The notes under the pieces were generated by a model. It was not told the origin of the DNA, did no database searches, and was given only the letters and a program-made list of their open reading frames with translations. The position numbers and the translations under genes were made by a program. From Linnemannia schmuckeri (Eukaryota; Mortierellomycota; Mortierellomycetes; Mortierellales; Mortierellaceae), in NCBI GenBank assembly GCA_029449235.1, contig JANATG010000005.1:1302001-1366000 (forward strand): a DNA stretch of 64,000 bases. The letters run 5' to 3'. Positions within the stretch are counted from its first letter, which is position 1, and every line of letters starts with the position of its first letter. Shown here one piece after another: positions 22,855-33,162 of the stretch.

Positions 22855-25452
22855 ATGGTTTTTGCTTCTGCCACCACGGGTTTCAAGCAGGATGTTCCTG
22901 AAATCCAAAATGCCTTCCTTGAAGACCCTGTCATGGTCTCTGTCTTGGAGCGCCTCTTACCCAGCGATGTCCTCAAGGAGATTACTCCGTAAGACGACTC
23001 TTGAATGTGTTCCCTCACCTCCAGAGAAGAACAATCGACGTTGGTGTTAATGCGACTCTTCTTCTTCCTTCTTCCTCCCTCTTTCCCTCGTTCGATAGTG
23101 ACCTCGTCCAGATCAGCCAATGGTCCATGACTGGTGAGTACCAAAGATTCCTTCCTCAGTTTTTTAATTCTCATACTCTCGCCCCCTCCACACTTTTGAA
23201 GACTCCCCACGCTCGTTTTTATTTTCTCCGATCATTTTTTGATTTTTCTTTGCATGTGACATATCTAACGGCGCAAACAAATACCCACCTTCCGAATTGC
23301 TTGTCTCGGCTATTTGCTATAGAGGGCGCTGCATTGCTGGATCGCATGGAGCAGGACCAGCCTAGACTTCGCCAGTACGATTCCTGGTGCAGGTATGATC
23401 TCTTCACTTATCCCATTGGTTTCACAAGGCATGTTTCGATTCAGCTTAAAAGTGCTAACTGTCCTCGACGACTCATGAACATAGACGGGTCGATGAGCTA
23501 CTGGTCACTGAGTCGTGGAACAAGCAAAAGACCGTGGCTGCCCACGAGGGCATTGTGGCCATTGCCTATGAACGCAAGTACGGACAGTACTCCCGTATCT
23601 ACCAGATGGCCAAGTTGATTCTCTGGGCCACAGGCTCGGGACTCTATAGCTGCCCCATTGCCATGACCGGTAGGGTTTTTTTTATTGTATTTCGCTGACA
23701 AGCAAGGTTTCTGTATCACATTCGATCAGATGTTTCCGCGTATGAAGAATCACTCCTTACATGTGTACACAATGTACAACTATTATAGATGGATGCGCGC
23801 GTGTGATTGAGCTCATCGGTACTCAAGAAATGAAGGACGAAGTATACTCTCGCTTGACCAGCCGTGACCCCAGCAAGTTCTTCACCAGTGGTCAGTGGAT
23901 GACCGAGCGCCCCGGTGGGAGTGATGTTGGTCGCACCGAAACCCAGGCTGTCTGGGATGAGGACAAAAAGACTTGGTCAATCTCTGGCTTCAAGTGGTTC
24001 TCGAGTGCCACTGATGCCGATGTCACTATGCTTTTGGCTAGAACCCACGACCCCGATCCTTCAGTCGCACCTGGCACTATGAAAGACGGCAGCCGTGGTC
24101 TGTCGCTGTACCTTGCTCGCGTCCGTGATGATCAAGGAAAACTGAACGGCGTCCGCATTCATCGTTTGAAGGACAAGGTTGGAACCAAAGCTCTCCCAAC
24201 TGCTGAGCTTGAGTTGGATGGCATGGTTGGTCAATTGGTCGGACAAAAGTACCGTGGTGTCAAGAACATCTCTGCCATCTTGAACATTACTCGTATCCAC
24301 TGTGGTTTGAACTGCACTTCGACCATGCAGGCCCTCTTATTGCGCTCCAAGGAGTACGCCCGTCGCCGTGAGGTTTGTTTTCATTTTTTACTTTTGTATT
24401 TTCAAGGGCCGGTCGTTCTTGAATAAGTTTGCAAATGGATACAAAGCTTACTAGTTGACTCTCTTTTTTGCGCATCTTAGGTTTTTGGTGCGTTGTTGAA
24501 GGAGCAGCCTTTGCATCTAGCAACTCTTGCCAACATGGAGCTTCAGTATAGGGCAACCTGTCAGTTCACGTTTTACTGTGTTGGCTTACTGGGCCGCACT
24601 GAGGCCATTGACAACAACCTGCCCGAGATTAAGGATCGCGATCTTCCTTTGCTTCGTCTCTTGACTCCCATCTTGAAACTTTGGAGCGCTAAGAATGCAT
24701 TTTATTTGTCTCAAGAGGCTATGGAATGCTTTGGTGGCCAAGGTTACATGGAGGAGACCGGCATTGGTCGCGCGATGCGTGATGTCCTCGTCAACACGAT
24801 CTGGGAAGGTACTACTAATGTCCTCTCGCTCGATCTCTTGCGTGTCATGGCCGAGACCCGCGGTGCTGCCCTTGAGATTTACTCTAATGTAGGTTTTCGA
24901 CTTTAGAGATTCTATGTTTTTGTGGTCTGCAATGCTATCAATAATGTTGATACTAAATGTCTATCCCTGTTGCATTCCAAAAAACAACAGACAATTCGCG
25001 AGATTATGGCGCCTTTGAAAGGCCAGTTGGAATGGGCCAAGTCTGCCAAAAGCCTTGAGGAATGCTTGGTCTTGATTGCTATCCGCTTCACTGCCTACTC
25101 GACCTCTGAGGGGCGCAAGATCCTGGAAGCTTCCGCTCGCGGCCTCTCTTTGGCGATGGCTGACGTAATTGCAGGAGCCCTTCTCTGCCAGCACGCAGCA
25201 TGGTCTCAATCCAAGGCCAATGCCAACGCTTCCAACGTTGTAACTGTAGCAGAGGCCAAGGTTGACCAAATCTCTGCCCAGAGATGGTGCGAGGAACTCT
25301 ACCGCCGTGTTGATCATCAGATCCAGAACTTGGGACGCGAGGAGCGGTATGAGGAGGACAAGTTGATGCTGTTCAAGTTGGCTGAGGCTCGTGGAACTGC
25401 TGCTACTGGTACGAGGACTTCTGTTGAAGGTTTTGTAGAGGCCAAGCTTTAG
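22855..25452 (+). CDS. Acyl-CoA dehydrogenase, AidB-like
   Basis: Seven exons: 22855-22988, 23099-23133, 23323-23392, 23485-23669, 23789-24372, 24481-24888, 24991-25452, giving 625 residues with consistent phases. The FAD-dependent acyl-CoA dehydrogenase fold is shown by GQWMTERPGGSDVG (flavin and substrate-binding region) and by the C-terminal signature ECFGGQGYMEETGIGR followed by VNTIWEGTTNVLSLDLLR. The long N-terminus and extended C-terminal helical part resemble E. coli AidB and the fungal AidB-like group more than short mitochondrial beta-oxidation enzymes. Substrate is not predictable from sequence. No clear mitochondrial presequence is visible, and the C-terminal EAKL is not a canonical SKL peroxisomal signal. 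Confidence 0.93.
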
Positions 25453-25639
25453 ATACAATTCTCGCTTTGCTTAGTACCAATACATAGTCATTTTTTTCTG
25501 TAGTTGCTGGCGCAGGCACAATTTTCTTCAGAAGGTTGGTCTGATCACATGATCTGTGTGATGACTGAGTATTTTATGCGGGTTGGAGCGATCCTCTTTC
25601 ATTCATCCCTTTCGCCCAAACCTCATTCCGTAACTCAAG

Positions 25640-26618
25640 ATGATCGCCCCTGTCCAGAACCAGCTCTCGTATGTGTCCTTCACCCACCGCTCACTTCTCC
25701 CTTTACTCGCTCAAGTTCCTCTGACCGCCAAACGAAGCGATGCTCATTCGCCATGCTGCCCTTTTTTTTTTTTTCTTTTTTTTTTTTCTCAACCTCGCAC
25801 ATGATGCTGATTTTTTTCGGATCAGATGTGAAAAAATTGCTTTTTTTTCTAAGAAAAAAAAAAAAAAAGAATGGAAAGAGGAAAAGAAAGTACTTTCTTT
25901 CAATATGGGGACGTATATCTAACCCCACTCTTTTTTGTTTTGTATTTGGTCGACATAGTAAGAGCATGTTGCTCCACATCGGAATCGGCATGACCCTCGG
26001 AACGTACGTCTTTTGATTGCTCTTTTGAACGTCATGTGTGTACCAAAGCAGGGACATTTCTCACCACCAAAGGATATCAAACAGGAAGAATGGCAGGATA
26101 TCGGATACGACCTCATTGATGCATCGGGATACGACAGTACTCAATAAGCTATCAAGTTCAGGGCGACACAGATGAAATTTTACTTAAATTCGCCCGAATT
26201 TTTTGTCTTGCAGCAAAAAGACACAAACAGGAGGACTCACAATACTGGACTGAGGTTGATTGATTAAGCTCGGGAGAAGCTTCTATTGCCCAGGTGTACA
26301 CCCTTTAGGACACAAGCGTTGGATATTTTATCGGAAGAAAGCCTCATTTCACATGGATGAAACGGCGCTTTTGCTCCCGAAAAAAAGCTGCTGCAGGCAT
26401 AGTCACGCGGATCTACTCTTGTGGATACGCAGACCATGGCAGTACATGATCTTTGGAGATGTGTCTGAGTACTTATCAAATATGCCACCTCTATATTTGT
26501 GCGCTCTTTTTTGAAACCATTTAGCACTGCTGCTTACGGTTACTGGCACAAGATTGCTCTTGCCAACCGTGGCCAGCGCGAGGCCTACTACGTCAAGCTC
26601 AACTCCACCAAGGCTTAA
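25640..26618 (+). CDS. COX9: Cytochrome c oxidase subunit 7A (COX9-like)
   Basis: Three exons, 25640-25668, 25959-26003 and 26525-26618, give 55 residues, matching the roughly 55-60 residues of the family. The N-terminus MIAPVQNQLSKSMLLH is followed by a single membrane helix (IGIGMTLGTTAAYGYWH) and a charged end (NRGQREAYYVKLNSTKA), the layout of yeast Cox9 and fungal Cox7a. These subunits span the inner mitochondrial membrane at the complex IV periphery. Phases join as 29+45+94 nt. Introns occupy more than 80% of the locus; the second is 521 nt. Confidence 0.88.
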
Positions 26619-27365
26619 GCTACAAAATCTCCCCAATTAACGATATTTCCCCAGCGAGTTCGCAAATGGGCGTACACAAGGATGTGTTGAGCACAGCATT
26701 TGTGCATGTTTTTTATCCTGTCCACCCGTTTTCCCCCTCGTCCCTCCCCCCTCACTTTTTAGACGCATATATATAAAAAACGCATTACTACAACAACAGT
26801 AATAACAGCAGAGTGCTTCTTTATTTTTCAAAACATTTGGAATACTCAAGTTGAGGGCGCTGGAAATGAAATGGATGATGGATCAATGACTGTCGTTAAG
26901 GAGACCGGAAAGGGACTTCTCACCGAATGAAAATACCCAAGATGTACTTTGTGAACCGGCGTACGAACGAGGGATGAACCATGGCGAAGCTCATAGACAT
27001 TCTTGTGAAATAAACAGCCGTGACGCAAAGCTTTTTTACTCTGAGTGACCACCCGTATGAATTTTACCGTACATCCATGAAATAGATAGTCCTTTGGTGC
27101 GATGCATGCTTTTTTCAACCGCCTCACCTTATTTATTTCCTCTCCACGCACTTTTTTTTTTTATCCTCTTCGCCATTTCCGCACCTATTTCTCTCACTTT
27201 TTATTCCATTTATTTCTTGTACTTTTTGTCGACCAACCCCTTCTCACTCCTCAGACCTTCTTAACCCTTTGCCCACCCGAACCTTTTCTCGCCAATACGC
27301 TTATTTTTCTTCACTCCTTTTCCCCCCTCACACTGTTAGCTCAAAGAAACACCTTTCATTTCCTC
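26619..27365. other. Intergenic region between COX9 and the G-domain fragment
   Basis: No gene is supported. The stretch 27115-27350 is pyrimidine-rich on the plus strand, like an active leader, and directly precedes the truncated G-domain frame. Confidence 0.5.
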
Positions 27366-27644
27366 ATGTTGTACTCTACGCCATCCCCACGTCCCAGTCT
27401 GCGGCTCAAAGGAGGAGGAGGAGGAGGAAGAAGAAGGATGACGCTCATGTTCATTGGGAACACAGGCGTTGGCAAGAGCGCGTCGCTGAACCAACCCAGA
27501 GGTAACTTCAAGTCGGGATTCAGCGAACGACGCGTAGTCACGACCAACATCACCGAGAAAACGGTTGACCTGCAGGGCGAAACTGTGGTGTTGAAGAATG
27601 TTCCTGGGTTGATTACACCCGAGAAGGAAGCCACGGACAGGAAC
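27366..27644 (+). pseudogene. Orphan N-terminal fragment of a P-loop G-domain protein
   Basis: An open exon (Met at 27366 or 27438) encodes MTLMFIGNTGVGKSASL, a perfect G1/P-loop (GNTGVGKS). Sequence typical of Mortierella-type expanded G-domain families follows (GNFKSGFSE), then VVLKNVPGLITP as a G3-like NVPG motif, and EATDRN just before a good donor (GTAAGG at 27645). I found no following exon with the G4/G5 half of the domain in the 1.3 kb before the next gene. It is therefore either a truncated duplicate or a gene whose remaining exons have decayed. It is not the same subfamily as the AIG1-like gene at 34-2387, whose G3 is DTPG. Confidence 0.6.
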
Positions 27645-28939
27645 GTAAGGCTGCATCCCTCCTTCCTTACTTGTAACAATGACAATTACACAGGGCCCTT
27701 CTTGTAATTCTTAGCAAGTTCGGAATACTCAAGGAGAATCGGGAATGTCGTTGTGCGATATCTGAATGGGAGTGTATTTATTGCTGTGTTGTGTAAGTGA
27801 GTGAGCACTGTACGTACAAGAGTGCGAAATACGAGCACTATTCTCACGTGGAAGGGAGAAAGAGGTCGATCTTTCAAGAACTTTCTCGCTTTGACGTTTT
27901 TTACCCCCGCTCCTCTTTCTCGCTATCGAATCTTTCTTGCACGTCCAAAACTGATCGTCCTTCATCCATCAACTTAAGAAAAATACAGCTGTGAGTGCAC
28001 CAATAGATGCGCCGGTAGCATATTTTTCTTTCCCCGACCATACAGCAGCAGTCGAGGATGCTGTTTGCTTACCTTGGCTATCCACTTGGATCGGTCGATT
28101 TCTTCGTTGTGCTCACCACACAAGAATAAAAACTTCGTTATTTTCCGACATTTGAGACGACAAACGATTACTCATTTTTTTTTGCTTGCATTGGTGTGTA
28201 TCTTTTGCAACTTTGTACACCCTCACCTTTCCCTCCGACTCCCCTCCTTTTTTACTTCTCTCTCTTTTGACCTCCTGTCTTTTTTTTTCTTTTCTTTTTT
28301 TTTTTTTTTTTCCTTCGTTTTTTTTCTTCACGTTCCCTCCTCCTCTCCCTACTCTTCCTGCTCTCCTCTCCCTCTTTTCCTTTCTCCTCAACCCATCGAC
28401 CCTCAAACCTCATCCACCACCTTCCTTTTCCTCTTGTTAACTTCTCGCTTCGCCACACCCACCATCGTCATCCTCCTCTTATCCATCCTCCCTCTCCGCC
28501 TCCTCCTTTTCTCTTGTGACTCCTCGACCCCTCTCCTCTCTCCTCCCCTTCGCCCGGCATATCTTCTCCCCCTCAGCCTCTGACATCTTTGTGTCCACTC
28601 TGTTTTTATCTTTTATCTTTTCTTTTTTCACATCAACACAACATCACTTCAACTTCCCTTACTCTACCCCTTCACCCCCTTCACCCTCTTCACCCCTCTT
28701 CACCCCGCTTTACCTCCACCCTCCTTTTCTGTGTTTCCCGTAAAACCTCTTTTGTTCTCTTTTCTTTTGTTCCCTATCGCATTGCATCTCAACATACATA
28801 CTGCCGCCAAATAGCAGCACGCACCAGCATACATACACATACGCTTCACTGAACACATAGAGCATCACATAATCCCGCATCGATCCCCTTTTTTCCTTCC
28901 TCTCTTTCACTCGTACACATACAGACACACACATCCGCC
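27645..28939. other. Intergenic and leader region of the CASTOR-like gene
   Basis: No gene is supported. From about 28200 to 28760 the plus strand is a long pyrimidine tract, followed by CA-rich sequence up to the CASTOR-like ATG at 28940. This matches the leader style of neighbouring genes. Confidence 0.5.
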
Positions 28940-31900
28940 ATGACCGTCTCCTTGTTGCCCGACAGACTTTCGCTGCTCCGGTTCCCCCGAGAGAAGCTCG
29001 AGGCCTGCAGCCACGCTATTCTGAAACACATCGTCTTTCGTGCCTACAGGTACTGTCGTCAACAACAAGTACCACCATTGATCACCATGTGCCCCTGCCG
29101 CTGCTCTTCTTTTTTGACTCCGCTTCCATCCCCTAACCCATTCCTTTGTTGACTCACTGATCGCCTCCCTCCACTCTCTCTCTCCCCTTCTCTCGCTTTA
29201 CTGCTCTGCCTGCACAAACGTACTTATACACACATCCCGTAAAAATAACACACACACTCACATCCAATATCTCCGATTTTCCTTTTCATCTCAAAAGTCA
29301 GTCGAACAGGAGGACGCGAGACGAGCCATTGTTCTCGTACATCGACAACTCCCTCGAGATCTCCATCTTTGGCGACTGCCGTGCCATTTCAGTCGACTTT
29401 CCAATGGACCTCTGCCCCGGCCTTGAAATTTCCAAGCACATTTATCGCGCTTTACAAGTCGACAATGGTGAGTGTCTTCAAGAGCGCTTTGATTCTGTAA
29501 TGATGAGGACACTCAAGAGGAACAAGAGTGGGCAGTATCAGACGAGTTTCATCGCAATGCATGCATACAACAACACAGGACGCACAATTTGATTCGGCAA
29601 CTTGCGCCATAATAATTCGGCGTTCAGCCTAACAAACACACCTTTATTTTTCCCTTTTTTGTTGTTCCCAACTCCTCATATATCCAATTATTAGACGATA
29701 CCTTTAATTCCTCGAGGATATGCACGATTGTTGAGCCGCTTGCCAAGGCAGGAGGTAAGGCAAAAACACCCATCGCATCATGACACATGTTTTGGTCTTC
29801 CTTTTTACCCTACTCTTTTCTCTTGCTCGCCTTGCACCTTGCGCATCCATGTTTTTTTTCGTGTACCCATCTTGGCTGGGAAGAAAAAGTGAAAGAACAA
29901 AAGAAGGGAGGAAGGAAGGGGTATTTTTTTTTTGTTTGGGGTTTTGCTTTTGGATCGTGCATGCTCCCTTTGTCCGACCAACAGACAAAATAGGGAGACA
30001 GCTGCATGCATTGAACTTTCAATCAAACAAGGCCCTCTATCATGACCCACCCATGTAAGGCGTTCATACAAAGAAAAAAAAAATCTCGACCAATACAAAA
30101 ACAACAAAAACAAAACTTGAAAACTGGCACAAATATAACATCACCATCGACATCGAAAGAGCAGTACAGTAACACCAGGATAAAAACGATAAAAGAGGGT
30201 AGGGGGTCATTCGCGCGAGTGAGTGAGGCGAAGAAATAGGAGAGAAAGAGAGAGGAAGAGGTCCACTTTGTTGTTGTGGTTTGATGACCACTTCAATTGC
30301 TACCATCTGTTGATTTTTCTTGCTGCATGAAAGACAAATCGAGTTGAGCAGGGATACAGGGGATTAAGAGAAACAGGCAACAGCAGTGAGGTGGACCCAC
30401 TGACTGTGGGTAATTGAGAGCACGCAAATGCAGGTACACAAAAAAGAGATACAGTCGAAACATAATCTGCAGCACAGGCCGGTGCATTCATAAACGACGC
30501 CGATACGACGAGCATTTCATTCGCCTTTGGGCGCTTGAGAATAAGAAGCGAACGGTGCAAGGCAAGGCAGAGGGAAACAAAAAAGATGGGCTGGGCTGTT
30601 ATCCATCTCGACATCTTTTTTTTAGGGTTCGTATGAGTGAGGGTGGACAAAAAAAATTGCAAAAAAAAAAAAGGGAGGACGGCTTTCATTTATTCCATGT
30701 GTTTGTAGGCTCGGAACAAAGATGGCACTAGGATCGGAAGTGACAAAGAGAGCTGAAAGAGGGGGTCAGAGAGATTGTATATCTACAATAGCCTTAATTT
30801 ATTAGACTGGGTCCTGGGCTCGGGTCCAACTGGGGCTGTTATTTTTTATTGTTTGGTTGCACACGCGATTCCTTATTCTCATATTTACATTAGAGGATAC
30901 AACGTAATCATCTAATGAATCGAAACTAACTGTGGCCCTGATCGAACTTTGACCTTTTTACTCTAGTCTCGATCTTCTACATGTCAACGTATCAGACCGA
31001 TTTGTTGTTTGTAGGAGGCCATTCTGCCATAGGCTGTTAGTATTTCTGCACCTCTCTCTTATCTACTGTATATCTACTGTATGCTAACAATGATAATGCG
31101 CTTCTAATTATATACACTTGTAGGTCCAAGAAGATCGCATCCCACTCGTGTTCAAGACATTATCAGCTAACGGATTGCACATGGCATACGACGAGGACAT
31201 GAACAGCACGCCACCAGACACCCCTATCCCAGACCAGCACAGCTTCAGGAGACACCCCATCGACTCGATCGAGGAAGAAGAGCCACTCTATGAACACGGT
31301 GAGGAGATGCGCGATCACCCATCATTCAGAAACTACCCAACCGCAAGAGAACTCTCGGGGCACTCCTTGGCAACTCCACCAGGCTCTCAGGATTCAGGCA
31401 GCGAAGAGGATGACGAACAGGAGCGGTCATCGGGATCTGCGGTTTCCATGGTGACCTCACTCAATGGAGTGAAGCAGCTCATCCCTTTGGACATTTACTC
31501 GGCACAGCGCCATCGCAAAGGCGCTGGATCAACGTGGTCAGAAAACTTTGCAGGGAACGAAGGCGAGTGCGATGAAACCATGCTGGCCAAGGCCTCACCA
31601 ACGACTACAACTGCGTTTGAGCTTCGTCAGCAGGCCAACCGCACCCTGCCCGAGAACAGTCTTCGGTGTGTGGGTCTCAACACCGAATTGGAGGCGGGAC
31701 ATCAGCCATGGCTTCTCAAGATCATTAAGATCCTGTTTTATCACGACAAGGTCAAGGAAGAGGCCACCCTTGCAGGGAACGGGTACGTTTTCTATCGTAT
31801 ATTCTCCCAGTGTTGTTGTCCTTCGGTCTGTGGCTGAAGCTAACGATGCTTTCGTCATCTATCTTTTCTTTGATAGACCTATACACGATGCTCCGAGATT

Positions 31901-32302
31901 CTTTTCATTCACGGCGACCTCAGAATGCGTTTCGATGATCACAGATACGTACATCTTGGAGGAGTTTGAGGAGCATGAACTTTTTATGGATATGGAGACC
32001 TGCCCTCTTCGCCTCATCCAGCTGGACCTGCATCGCTTTGGCCTTGGTAGGTTATTTTTCATTTAGTGCAAGAATATGGGACGTTGAACTGCGACCAGTG
32101 TATTAACGATAATTGTTTATTCTTCTTCCTATCAGACAAGTACGGTATTATCCATTCGGTGGCAAGACCCTTGACCGAGGCTGGAATTGATTTGCTCTTC
32201 TTGAGTACATTCAGCACTGCCAACATTCTCGTGGCGGATCATCGGTTGTCTGAGGCTGAGAGGATACTCAGCGGCGGTGGCTCGGCCACGCCTGGATCTT
32301 GA
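28940..32302 (+). CDS. CASTOR-like paired-ACT-domain protein (candidate amino-acid sensor)
   Basis: Seven exons: 28940-29049, 29298-29467, 29695-29754, 30967-31010, 31124-31782, 31877-32046, 32136-32302, giving 459 residues with every phase consistent. The order of conserved blocks follows human CASTOR1 (GATS-like): LFSYIDNSLEISIFGD, ICTIVEPLAKAG, VSIFYMSTYQTDLLFV with EDRIPLVFKTL, LLKIIKILFYHDKVKEEA, PRFFSFTATSECVSMI, and GIIHSVARPLTEAGID followed by LLFLSTFSTANILV. The two STYQTD / STFSTA strands are ACT-fold signatures. A 44-nt exon (30967-31010) after a 1.2 kb intron supplies the first one. An acidic, Pro/Ser-rich linker of about 170 residues separates the two halves, making the protein longer than CASTOR1 (about 330). 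In animals CASTOR1 binds arginine and controls GATOR2/mTORC1; that role here is inference. Confidence 0.82.
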
Positions 32303-33162
32303 GTCCCTTTTGGTTGCCCTTGTGGTGGCTGGTGGAAAAGCAAGATAGGATGAAAGAATAAAGGAGTTGGCACCATCTTGCATACAACACACCGTCTACA
32401 CAAGTTCGTCAAAAGTTGTGACCTTTATGCACCTCGAGGGGATATTATATGGTATGACCGAGTTCGGTTTGGTTGTCATCAGAGAGGTGATGCACAATTA
32501 CAATTGCCAAAGGAGAGGATAACAATGATGAAGATATTCTTGTCCCACCCAAAGAAAGCATTTCATGGCATGGGTTGATGTGGATAGGCAGGGTTGCACA
32601 GAGCACACATACATAGCGATGGTTTATTCCATTATTCACTCAGATGTTTATCCCTTTTTTTTTTTTTTTTTTTTTTTTTTTCCTCAAAGGCGGACATTCC
32701 ACTTTCGACTACACCTTCTTTTTGTTTGTTTTTTCTCCCTCTTTTTAACCCACCATGACTTTCTCGAGTCCAGCCTGACCCAAGTAACCGCGCAGACATA
32801 CGCAGCCTCCCCTCTCCTTTCTCGCCTTGAACACCTTTGCTTCTGCTCGTCGATCCTTCGTCTTCCAACCTCGATTCCACAATGACCTTGCCAGTCATGA
32901 AAAATAAAGGAGACCTAGCAAAGAGAAACCTCTTGTAAGGCAAATGGCTATGCTTTTTGCCCGCATAGGCGATTGAAAAACGACGCTACCTATTCTTTTA
33001 TAAACACCAGCATCTCTCCTCTCTCTTTTGATGATTTTTGTTCTGTCTCATCTCTTTCGCGCTTCTTTTTCCACATCCACTTCACCCTTCTTCGGAAACT
33101 TCTGCGACCTTTTTCCCATTTTGGATCGTTATATCGGCAAGTGCTATAGGACATAAAGCGTT
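32303..33162. other. Intergenic between CASTOR-like and tetraspanin genes
   Basis: No gene is supported. It includes a 27-nt poly(T) run at 32655-32681 and pyrimidine-rich leader sequence from 32690 to 33110 before the tetraspanin ATG. Confidence 0.5.
32655..32681. repeat. Poly(T) tract, 27 nt
   Basis: Uninterrupted T run in noncoding sequence upstream of the tetraspanin gene. Confidence 0.9.

Noticed and set aside
28065..28583. 172-residue plus-strand frame
   Set aside because: Translated pyrimidine-rich leader upstream of the CASTOR-like gene; no domain.
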